Source: Bacteroidota bacterium (GTDB taxonomy: Bacteria > Bacteroidota > Bacteroidia > Bacteroidales > Bacteroidaceae). Taken from it: 15,554 nucleotides of DNA. The stretch is taken from positions 1-15,554 of the forward strand of contig JAEZKJ010000104.1 in assembly GCA_023415545.1 (NCBI GenBank), read 5' to 3'. How positions within the stretch are numbered: position 1 is the stretch's first letter; each line of letters opens with the position of its first letter. The notes below the pieces were generated by a model that was not told the origin of the DNA, did not search any database, and was given only the letters and a program-made list of their open reading frames with translations. This document shows positions 8,253-15,300 of this stretch, piece after piece. Position numbers and translations under genes: made by a program.

Positions 8253-9416
8253 TCAGGCCATTCTGTCACGATAATCTTCGTAAGAAAAGCGTTTATAAAT
8301 CTCTAATTGATTGTTATTATGCCATATAGCTATAGAGGGATGATTTATACCATTAAACATATTAGTTTTTACCATAGTATAATGAATCATATCCTGAAAT
8401 ACTATCTTCTCTCCTATTTGAAGTTCATGATCAAATTCCCAACTACCCATATAGTCGCCGCTCAGACAACTATTTCCACCAAGTCGATAAATATTCTTTT
8501 TCTCATCACCGCACTCGTATTTATGATTTTCGAGTGTCTTTGCTCCTTTGATATTTGGATAATAAGGCATCTCAAGGCAATCAGGCATATGACAAGTAAA
8601 GCTAACATCAAGAATAGCAGTCTTAATCCCCCTACTCTCTACTATATCCACAACCTTTGATACAAGTACTCCTGTCTGCCATGTAAAAGCTGAACCTGGT
8701 TCAAGAATAACATTTAAATGAGGATATCTCTGTTTGAATGATTTGATTAGTGTTATAAGATGTTCAACATCATACCCTTTTTTTGTCATAAGATGTCCAC
8801 CACCAAAGTTTATCCATTTAATCTGGGAGAACCATTTAGAAAATTTCTCTTCGATATGCTTCAATGTATTCTCAAAAGTGTATGAATCGGACTCACAATG
8901 ACAATGACAATGGAATCCATCGATACCTTTTGGCAAAATTTCAGGAAGTTTATCAGCAGTTACCCCAAAACGTGTACCTGGAGCACATGGGTTATAAAGC
9001 TCTACCTCTACCTCCGAATATTCAGGATTTATTCTAATTCCACAAGAGATAATGTCGTGGCTATTATTCACTAAAGGATAGAAACGATTGAACTGAGAAA
9101 AAGAGTTGAAAGTAATATGACTGCTACATCTAATTATCTCATCAAAATCCTCCTCAGTATAAGCAGGAGAATATGTATGAGCTTTACTTCCAAACTCCTC
9201 TAAGGCAAGACGAGCTTCATATACCGAACTAGCAGTAGTATGATCAATATACTCTTTGAATATTGGAAATGATTTCCACATCGCAAAGGATTTGAAGGCT
9301 AGGATTATCTCTGCTCCACTTTCAGTAGCTACTCTTTTAATTAATGTGAGATTCTTTCTCAGTAACTCCTCATCCATAACGTAGCATGGGGAGGGTATCA
9401 TTTCTATATCAATCAT
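8253..9416 (-). CDS. nspC: Carboxynorspermidine/carboxyspermidine decarboxylase
   Basis: PLP-dependent cytosolic decarboxylase of the alanine-racemase-like fold (fold III). It converts carboxyspermidine to spermidine (or carboxynorspermidine to norspermidine), the last step of the aspartate-semialdehyde polyamine route that Bacteroides uses instead of SAM-based spermidine synthase. Lys42 in LAFKSFAMW is the predicted PLP Schiff-base lysine. The HCHCHCE motif (residues 169-175), the glycine-rich FGGGH loop and EPGSAF (Glu239) build the cofactor pocket. Cys317 in GNSCLSGD is the expected cross-subunit active-site cysteine. The 387-aa length is normal. Its ATG overlaps the pcrA stop by one base (TAATG), so translation is probably coupled. 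The partner carboxyspermidine dehydrogenase is not in this window. No intrinsic terminator is visible between its stop and the tRNA promoter. Confidence 0.93.
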   Translation of the reverse strand: MIDIEMIPSPCYVMDEELLRKNLTLIKRVATESGAEIILAFKSFAMWKSFPIFKEYIDHTTASSVYEARLALEEFGSKAHTYSPAYTEEDFDEIIRCSSHITFNSFSQFNRFYPLVNNSHDIISCGIRINPEYSEVEVELYNPCAPGTRFGVTADKLPEILPKGIDGFHCHCHCESDSYTFENTLKHIEEKFSKWFSQIKWINFGGGHLMTKKGYDVEHLITLIKSFKQRYPHLNVILEPGSAFTWQTGVLVSKVVDIVESRGIKTAILDVSFTCHMPDCLEMPYYPNIKGAKTLENHKYECGDEKKNIYRLGGNSCLSGDYMGSWEFDHELQIGEKIVFQDMIHYTMVKTNMFNGINHPSIAIWHNNNQLEIYKRFSYEDYRDRMA

Positions 9417-11740
9417 TATTCTATTATTTTAAATCGTGCAAACTTGAGCAACAACTGTTTTACTCCTGCATTTTCAAACTCTACAGTAGCTTTACAATTA
9501 TCTCCTACACCTTCAATATTTATAACCTCTCCTCGTCCAAATCTCTCATGTTCTATTTTATTGCCAATTACCAATCCTGATAGATTAGTACTACTCTGTT
9601 GAACATTAGATGATGTCAACGAAGATACTTTTTTCAGTACCCTTCCCGTTGGAGGTTGTGGAACTGCTACTCTTCTTGGTTGATAATTATCTCTATTTTC
9701 AAATTTTCGTTCCTGAGAAAAATATGAAGAAGTTCGGAATGATGAAGCATTTTCCTCAATCTTCTTTGATATAATATCTTGTTGCGGAATCATTAGGAAC
9801 CTAGAGTCTATATCTTTTAAAAAGCGACTTGGTGAACTGGATTCCATCTTACCATACTTCATTCTATTTTTTGCAAATGAAAGAATACAATGATCTTCAG
9901 CACGAGTAATAGCAACATAAAACAGACGTCTCTCCTCTTCCAGCTGTCTAAATGATTCCAAAGACATCGCACTTGGAAAAAGTTCCTCCTCTAATCCAAC
10001 AACAAACACATTTTTAAACTCCAAACCTTTTGCCGAATGAATTGTCATAAGAGTAACTTTTTGCGCATCAGCATCATTATCACTATCTTGGTCAGTGAGC
10101 AGCGATATTTCAGAAAGATAATCGGATAGATAAATATTATTATCACCCTCTTCAAGACGTCCTTGACAAAAGTCTTTCATACCATTAATCAACTCCTCAA
10201 TGTTTTCACGGCGTGACATATCCTCAGGGTCGCTGCTTAGATAGAGTTCATTCATTATTCCACTTTGACGAACTATCATCTCACCCATCTGTGAAGCATC
10301 TTTAGTTGTCACAGCTTCCATGAAATTAGTCATTATATCGCGAAAGTTTTGAAGTTTTGCTACTGTACCTTTATTAAATGATAATCCATAATTAAGAGGT
10401 TCAATTAAAACTTTCCAAAGGCTTACACCATGATCGGATGCTGCTTGAAGAATTTTACCTAAGGTTGTATCTCCGATGCCTCGAGCAGGATAATTGATAA
10501 TCCTCTTGAAAGCCTCTTCATCATTTGGATTAATTGTCAAACGGAAGTATGATATAACGTCTTTAATCTCCTTTCTTTGATAAAATGATAATCCACCATA
10601 TATTCTGTAAGGAATTGCTTTTTTCCTAAATACCTCCTCAAATATACGACTTTGAGCATTGGTTCTATAAAGAATAGCAAAATCATCGTATGAATAGTCT
10701 TCTTTGCGCTTTAGCGTAAGGATTTTACGTGATACTATCTCTCCCTCTTCAACATCACTATACGCATTAACAACCTCAATAGGGTCACCGATAGATTTTT
10801 CTGAAAATACCTCTTTTCGTATCTGCTGACTATTTTTTTCTATCAAACTATTAGCTGCCGAAACGATTGTTTTGGTTGAACGATAATTTTGTTCAAGCTT
10901 AAATAGTTTTACATTATCATATAATTTTGTAAATTTAAGAATATTGTCTATATTGGCTCCACGAAAAGAGTATATACTTTGTGCATCATCGCCCACAACG
11001 CATACATGCTGATGTTCACGACTTAACTGTAATACGATGCTATGTTGTACAAAGTTTGTATCTTGGTACTCATCAACAAGTATATAACGGAACTGATCCG
11101 AGTATTTTTTAAGAATGAGTGGATTTTTATCGAAAAGTATATAAGTATAGACTAGAAGATCATCAAAATCCATAGCATCACTCTGACGGCAACGTTCGCA
11201 ATACTTTTGATATATTTCTTTGAATTTAGGCATTTTATCGTCGAAATCACCTCTTTGAGATGAGATTGAAGATAAATATGTTTGTGGTGAAACTAGCTGG
11301 TTCTTGGCATTGCTAATCATTGCTTGTACCAATGCAGGTTTATAAGTTTTATCATCGAGTTTCATCTCTTTGATTATTGACTTTAAAAGACTGCGTGAAT
11401 CAGAGCTATCGTAAATGGTGAAATTTGAAGAAAATCCAATGCTCGAGGATTCTATCCTTAAGATACGGGAAAAGATAGAATGGAAGGTACCCATCCAAAG
11501 ATATCTTGCTCTATCCCCTACTTGAGCAGCGATTCTGTTCTTCATCTCCTTCGCCGCTTTATTGGTAAATGTAAGCGCAAGAATAGACCATGGTTTATAT
11601 CCTATCTCAAGCAAATATGCTATTTTATAGGTTAAAACTCTTGTCTTTCCTGAACCTGCACCGGCAATAACCAATGATGGTCCGTCATTATATAGCACAG
11701 CTTGACGCTGACTTTCATTCAATTCATCAATATAGTTCAT
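9416..11740 (-). CDS. pcrA: UvrD/Rep-family superfamily 1A DNA helicase (PcrA-like)
   Basis: ATP-driven 3'-5' DNA helicase for repair, replication-fork restart and RecA removal. I start it at ATG 11738-11740, which gives 774 aa beginning MNYIDELNESQRQAV, exactly where family members begin. An ATG 69 bases upstream is also in frame, but its extension would contain the promoter. Motifs with this start: Q-motif at 8-13, Walker A AGAGSGKT (26-33), motif II DEYQDT (from Asp223), motif III GDDAQSIYSFRGA, motif IV QNYRST, motif V TIHSAKGLEF and motif VI VAITRAEDH. The last 50 residues (VIGNKIEHERFGRGEV onward) form the Tudor-like domain that contacts RNA polymerase in PcrA/UvrD. nspC follows with a one-base overlap. 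PcrA and UvrD names are used interchangeably in this phylum. Confidence 0.95.
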   Translation of the reverse strand: MNYIDELNESQRQAVLYNDGPSLVIAGAGSGKTRVLTYKIAYLLEIGYKPWSILALTFTNKAAKEMKNRIAAQVGDRARYLWMGTFHSIFSRILRIESSSIGFSSNFTIYDSSDSRSLLKSIIKEMKLDDKTYKPALVQAMISNAKNQLVSPQTYLSSISSQRGDFDDKMPKFKEIYQKYCERCRQSDAMDFDDLLVYTYILFDKNPLILKKYSDQFRYILVDEYQDTNFVQHSIVLQLSREHQHVCVVGDDAQSIYSFRGANIDNILKFTKLYDNVKLFKLEQNYRSTKTIVSAANSLIEKNSQQIRKEVFSEKSIGDPIEVVNAYSDVEEGEIVSRKILTLKRKEDYSYDDFAILYRTNAQSRIFEEVFRKKAIPYRIYGGLSFYQRKEIKDVISYFRLTINPNDEEAFKRIINYPARGIGDTTLGKILQAASDHGVSLWKVLIEPLNYGLSFNKGTVAKLQNFRDIMTNFMEAVTTKDASQMGEMIVRQSGIMNELYLSSDPEDMSRRENIEELINGMKDFCQGRLEEGDNNIYLSDYLSEISLLTDQDSDNDADAQKVTLMTIHSAKGLEFKNVFVVGLEEELFPSAMSLESFRQLEEERRLFYVAITRAEDHCILSFAKNRMKYGKMESSSPSRFLKDIDSRFLMIPQQDIISKKIEENASSFRTSSYFSQERKFENRDNYQPRRVAVPQPPTGRVLKKVSSLTSSNVQQSSTNLSGLVIGNKIEHERFGRGEVINIEGVGDNCKATVEFENAGVKQLLLKFARFKIIE

Positions 11741-11760
11741 CGTTCCTAAATATAATGATG

Positions 11761-11790
11761 CAAAGATAGTGAAAAACAAAAACTGACAAA
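11761..11790 (-). promoter_or_regulatory. Bacteroidetes-type promoter of pcrA-nspC
   Basis: On the - strand TTTG (complement of 11787-11790), an 18-base spacer, then TATCTTTG (complement of 11761-11768), matching TAnnTTTG fully. The predicted start is near 11754, about 14 bases before the chosen pcrA ATG. This placement rules against translation from the upstream in-frame ATG at 11809. Confidence 0.8.
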
Positions 11791-11819
11791 GAATGATTTT
11801 ATAGAACAATATATATATA

Positions 11820-11854
11820 TAATACGTTTCATTATATACTTAATACGTTTCTTT
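11820..11854. repeat. Paired direct repeats upstream of sod (candidate operator)
   Basis: TAATACGTTTCATT (11820-11833) and TAATACGTTTCTTT (11841-11854) share 13 of 14 bases and are spaced 21 bp start to start, two DNA turns. They lie 58-92 bases before the chosen sod ATG and 30 bases beyond the pcrA -33 element. Each contains TACGTTTC, a one-mismatch copy of the -7 consensus TAnnTTTG, so tandem weak promoters are an alternative reading to a regulator site. An (AT)6 run directly precedes the first copy. Confidence 0.5.
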
Positions 11855-11911
11855 CATAAAAACTAAATAGATATGTTACCATTAATTATTAACTTTATAA
11901 ATACTATTGTT

Positions 11912-12496
11912 ATGGCTTTTACTATGCCTTTACTCCCTTATCCAAATAATGGATTGGAGCCAGTTATTAGTGCTTCTACAATTGATTACCACTATGGGAA
12001 ACATTTGCAGACCTACGTAAATAATCTCAATAACCTTGTTCCTGGAACAGAATATGAAGGCAAGAGTTTGGAGTATATAGTTGAAAAAGCGCCCGATGGA
12101 GCAATATTTAACAATGCCGGACAGGTGCTTAACCATACTCTTTATTTCTTGCAATTCACTCCTAACCCTAAAAAAAAGGAACCTACAGGAAAATTAAAAG
12201 AAGCTATCGATAGAGACTTTGGAAGTTTTGAAAATATGAAAAAGCAGTTATCTGATGCTTCTGTAACTCTTTTTGGTTCAGGTTGGGGATGGTTATCACA
12301 AGATAAAGATGGAAAACTTAGCATAGGTAAATATGCTAATGGAGATAATCCTTTAAGATATGGCAAACAACCACTTTTAGGAATTGATGTATGGGAACAT
12401 GCATACTACCTGGATTATCAAAACAGAAGAGCTGACCATGTTGCAAATGTATGGGACATTATAGACTGGGATGTGGTTGAAAATAGATTAAAGTAG
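11912..12496 (+). CDS. sodB: Superoxide dismutase, Fe/Mn family (possibly cambialistic)
   Basis: Converts superoxide to oxygen and hydrogen peroxide in the cytoplasm, key to aerotolerance in anaerobes. I start at ATG 11912 (194 aa, MAFTMPLLPYPNN), which matches Bacteroides SodB. The in-frame ATG at 11873 would add 13 hydrophobic residues that the family lacks. The metal ligands are His27, His75, Asp159 and His163 (DVWEHAYYLDYQNRRADH). Gln71 in NNAGQ sits at the iron-type glutamine position. Gly157 corresponds to Gly155 of P. gingivalis SOD, a residue linked to activity with either Fe or Mn, so dual metal use is plausible (inference). The closest promoter-like element in this direction is TAACTTTA (11890-11897), one base off consensus. 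The gene is divergent from pcrA and ends in a strong terminator. Confidence 0.95.
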   Translation: MAFTMPLLPYPNNGLEPVISASTIDYHYGKHLQTYVNNLNNLVPGTEYEGKSLEYIVEKAPDGAIFNNAGQVLNHTLYFLQFTPNPKKKEPTGKLKEAIDRDFGSFENMKKQLSDASVTLFGSGWGWLSQDKDGKLSIGKYANGDNPLRYGKQPLLGIDVWEHAYYLDYQNRRADHVANVWDIIDWDVVENRLK

Positions 12497-12513
12497 ACTT
12501 TATTGCTATATAA

Positions 12514-12548
12514 AAACTTCGAAAAGGTACTTTTCGGAGTTTTTTTTT
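12514..12548 (+). terminator. Intrinsic terminator of sod
   Basis: AAACTTCGAAAAG (12514-12526) pairs with CTTTTCGGAGTTT (12530-12542), 13 pairs with one G-U, around a three-base GTA loop. Eight T (12541-12548) end it. It lies 18 bases past the sod stop and separates sod from the kinase gene. Confidence 0.88.
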
Positions 12549-12578
12549 AATAATTTATTATTCAATATATTAAATAGT

Positions 12579-12586
12579 TATATTTG
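12579..12586 (+). promoter_or_regulatory. -7 element of the histidine kinase promoter
   Basis: TATATTTG is a full match to TAnnTTTG. It lies 21 bases before the chosen ATG (12607). A TTTA 21 bases upstream (12554-12557) is a poor -33 element. Predicted start near 12593. Confidence 0.55.
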
Positions 12587-12606
12587 TATTGAATAAACAT
12601 ATCTTT

Positions 12607-14598
12607 ATGAAAGGGAAAACACAACTACTAAACATTCTGCTATATCTTCTTTGCTTAATACCTACAAATTCTCTATCAAAAGAGTTAGATAATAAAAAAG
12701 AAATTCTTTTTATCAGCTCCTACTCAGTAGACAATGAATACTCAAAAAGTAATATCACATCATTTATAAGCACTTTTTCGCAACTTCAAGGTGAATATAT
12801 TTTCGCTACCGAACCTCTTAATTGTTTATCACTTGCTGATAGATATAGATGGGTAGAAGATACACGAAAAATTATGCAAAGACATAAAAACAGTGATCTA
12901 GTAGTGCTTATGGGTACTGAAGCCATAATAAGTTTTCTATCTTTAGATAAACAAGAGATAAATGACGTACCCATTTTTGCCGTTATGGGACAAAGATATT
13001 GTGCTAGAATGAATGGCAATGAAATACCGGCTTTATATAGTAAAAATAATGATAATGATTTAATAGACATTTTAGCTGTAGCAAAGCGACACAACCTTAA
13101 ACTTTTTTATTTCTATGATTACAAGATTAAAAAAAATATAGATCTGATAAAACACTGTTTTCCGAAAACTCAAAACATTATAGTATTAAGTGATAATTCT
13201 ATTAATGGTCTATCTCATTTAAGACAAATAGAATCGGAAGTGAAGAAAAATTTCGCTAGCATTAATCTTAAATATATTGACGGAAGATATATAAATACAG
13301 AGCAAGCTACGGACCTATTTAGTAAAATACCCCAAAAGTCAGCTGTTATATTATGTGGATGGAAATATGATAAAAATAGTATTGCACATATGGACAATAA
13401 CAGAGTTAGCTTTATTGAAGCAAATCCAAATGTTCCCGTTTTCTCATTGACAGGTACAGGATTAGGTTCATGGGCTATAGGTGGATATTTACCTCAATAC
13501 AGACCTTTAGGAGAAGAATTGGCTAAAAAAGCATTCGAACTATTGGAAACAGATGAATGGAAAGGTCCTTATATCAGTGGCTATAGTGAAATTTTAAAAC
13601 TTGATTTTAATGAGTTTAAAAGATGGAATCTTTTAAATGTTAAGCTACCTACAGATGTAGTATTTGTAAATCCTGAATGCGGATTGAAAGATTATTTTTC
13701 ACAATATAAATGGTATTTTATTTTAGGATTAGGAATATTTATATTGATAACAGTAGGATTTATTTATACTACCATTTCTAATTTCAATATTCGACGTTTG
13801 AAATTTAAATTAGAGAAAAAAGATAAATACTTAGAAGAAGAGAAAAATGAACTGATAAAATATCAAAAAGAACTGATTATAGCTAAAGAAAAAGCTGATG
13901 AATTCAGTAAGTTACAAAGCTCGTTTGTCTCGAATATAAGTCATGAAATTCGTACTCCTTTAAACGCAATTGTTGGATTCTCGGATGTATTACTTAGCAC
14001 AATCGAACCAACAAAAGAACAAAAGGAGTATATAAGTATAATTAAGCATAACTCCTCACTTCTATTGAAATTGATTAGTGATATACTCGATTTATCAAGG
14101 ATAGATGCGAAAATGAAGCCATTATTCTTTGAAAATGCTGATATTATACCTCTTTTGGAAAGTACTGTTATATCTATGCGTCCTACAGCTAATGAAAATG
14201 TACAGATAATATTTACACACAAAGAAGATAGTATAAATATCGTGACTGATTTAGTAAGACTTCAACAAATAGTCATTAACCTAATAGGTAATGCAATAAA
14301 ATTTACCGATAAGGGGAATATCACTCTTAATGTTGAAAGGAAAAGTGATCAAGAGATGATAGAATTTTCTGTGACAGATACAGGAAGTGGAATTCCTATA
14401 GACAAGCAGGATAAAGTGTTCGAAAGATTTTGCAAAATAAATGAATTTGTACAAGGAACAGGTCTTGGTTTGGCTATATGTGAAGCTATTATTAAACAAT
14501 TTGGAGGTAAGATATGGATAGACAAATCTTACTCAACAGGTGCACGATTTATCTTCACTTTACCCACTAACCATAAAGTTACCAATGATGAAGAGTGA
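12607..14598 (+). CDS. Membrane sensor histidine kinase with ABC-type substrate-binding-like periplasmic domain
   Basis: Two-component sensor kinase. I choose ATG 12607 (663 aa) over the in-frame TTG at 12589, which lies three bases after the -7 element and so would be upstream of or at the transcript start. Order of parts: a signal/anchor segment (about residues 5-22); a periplasmic domain to about 365 resembling ABC_sub_bind or periplasmic-binding proteins, with alternating beta-strands such as ILFISSY, LVVLMGTEA, VPIFAVMG and AVILCGW; a membrane helix at about 369-391; a charged coiled coil at about 395-435; HisKA with phospho-acceptor His446 in NISHEIRTPLN; and HATPase_c with N-box Asn562, G1 box from Asp591 (DTGSGIP) and G2 box GTGLG (617-621). 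There is no receiver or DNA-binding domain, so this is a plain kinase, and no response regulator is visible nearby. The next gene overlaps its end. The ligand is unknown. Confidence 0.88.
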   Translation: MKGKTQLLNILLYLLCLIPTNSLSKELDNKKEILFISSYSVDNEYSKSNITSFISTFSQLQGEYIFATEPLNCLSLADRYRWVEDTRKIMQRHKNSDLVVLMGTEAIISFLSLDKQEINDVPIFAVMGQRYCARMNGNEIPALYSKNNDNDLIDILAVAKRHNLKLFYFYDYKIKKNIDLIKHCFPKTQNIIVLSDNSINGLSHLRQIESEVKKNFASINLKYIDGRYINTEQATDLFSKIPQKSAVILCGWKYDKNSIAHMDNNRVSFIEANPNVPVFSLTGTGLGSWAIGGYLPQYRPLGEELAKKAFELLETDEWKGPYISGYSEILKLDFNEFKRWNLLNVKLPTDVVFVNPECGLKDYFSQYKWYFILGLGIFILITVGFIYTTISNFNIRRLKFKLEKKDKYLEEEKNELIKYQKELIIAKEKADEFSKLQSSFVSNISHEIRTPLNAIVGFSDVLLSTIEPTKEQKEYISIIKHNSSLLLKLISDILDLSRIDAKMKPLFFENADIIPLLESTVISMRPTANENVQIIFTHKEDSINIVTDLVRLQQIVINLIGNAIKFTDKGNITLNVERKSDQEMIEFSVTDTGSGIPIDKQDKVFERFCKINEFVQGTGLGLAICEAIIKQFGGKIWIDKSYSTGARFIFTLPTNHKVTNDEE

Positions 14599-15130
14599 CA
14601 TTAAAGAGATATTATCAAGAAAAACATCAAAAGTTTTGATAGAGGATATTACGAAATTAGTCATAACCTCTCCTGAACTATTTGATGATTTATATATACT
14701 TACAACCGACGAAGATATAACCATTTCATGGCATGCTTTATGGGTCTGTTGCAAAATAAGTGAAACACACCCATCTTTTTTCTACACAAAGTATGAGGAA
14801 CTGGCTAATAGGGCAATGAATGAAAAGAATGCAAGTACATTGAGGCTAATTTTGAATATATTGAACCACTTACCAACACCTGCAAGCATTAATGTAGCCT
14901 TTTTTGACTTTTGTATACAGAACATGATTTCTCCTAACAATACATCAGCTTGCCAAGCATTACTAATGAAAATTGCATATAAAACGTGTCACAATAATCA
15001 TACAGAATTACTCATGGAGATTAAAACTATTTTAGAGAATATGGATGAAACATATTACAACCCGGCAGCTATAAGTGCTAAAAATACAATCCTTAGAAAA
15101 CTAGGAAAAAGCAATAGAATTAAGTCATGA
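14585..15130 (+). CDS. Small all-helical protein of unknown function, HEAT-like
   Basis: I do not recognise this 181-aa protein. It has no signal peptide or membrane segment, so it should be cytoplasmic. It reads as a chain of paired amphipathic helices, for example around ISWHALWVCCKISETHP, TLRLILNILNHLP and CQALLMKIAYKTC. That pattern suggests HEAT/ARM-type repeats, a protein-binding scaffold (inference from pattern only). The start is ATG 14585 or the adjacent ATG 14588; both lie inside the last codons of the kinase gene, giving an 11-14-base overlap. An earlier in-frame ATG at 14540 would create a 59-base overlap and an unlikely N-terminus. The overlap implies translation coupled to the kinase and possibly a shared task. 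Confidence 0.75.
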   Translation: MMKSDIKEILSRKTSKVLIEDITKLVITSPELFDDLYILTTDEDITISWHALWVCCKISETHPSFFYTKYEELANRAMNEKNASTLRLILNILNHLPTPASINVAFFDFCIQNMISPNNTSACQALLMKIAYKTCHNNHTELLMEIKTILENMDETYYNPAAISAKNTILRKLGKSNRIKS

Positions 15131-15300
15131 TTAATAATATCTTTATTCAATGTAAATTAATCAAAATATTATTTATCTAATAATTAACGATTTCAATAAT
15201 ATATTTGAAAAATCTTAATTATTTTCATTGTAATTATTACAAAAAATGTTTAGGAAAATAATATTCTAATATCTATATTTGTTTCTCAATTTTTATCGGC
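15131..15300. other. AT-rich intergenic region, no clear terminator or riboswitch
   Basis: 170 bases of very AT-rich DNA. I find no convincing terminator for the upstream pair, only weak A/T-only inverted repeats. I see no TPP-riboswitch (thi-box) motifs ahead of the ThiE-like gene. Two TATATTTG matches occur (15200-15207 and 15274-15281); only the second is well placed for the next gene. Confidence 0.5.
15274..15281 (+). promoter_or_regulatory. Putative -7 element of the ThiE-like gene
   Basis: TATATTTG, a full TAnnTTTG match, 19 bases before the ATG at 15301. A TTTA at 15249-15252 is a weak -33 element at a 21-base spacing. The layout is nearly the same as in front of the kinase gene. In such AT-rich DNA a chance match is possible. 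Confidence 0.45.

Noticed and set aside
8307..8660. 117-aa + strand frame inside nspC
   Set aside because: Antisense to well-conserved NspC codons; composition looks like a reversed coding strand.
8892..8912. Tandem six-base repeat within nspC encoding His-Cys-His-Cys-His-Cys
   Set aside because: The HCHCHC motif is a normal part of NspC proteins in this group, not a new repeat element.
11809..11821. AT dinucleotide run upstream of sod
   Set aside because: Too short and common in AT-rich intergenic DNA to call a functional repeat by itself.
13941..14222. 93-aa - strand frame opposite the kinase HisKA region
   Set aside because: Antisense to a conserved kinase core and without any recognisable motif.
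15200..15207. Second TATATTTG match upstream of the ThiE-like gene
   Set aside because: It lies almost 100 bases from the start codon with no -33 partner; chance match in AT-rich DNA is likely.
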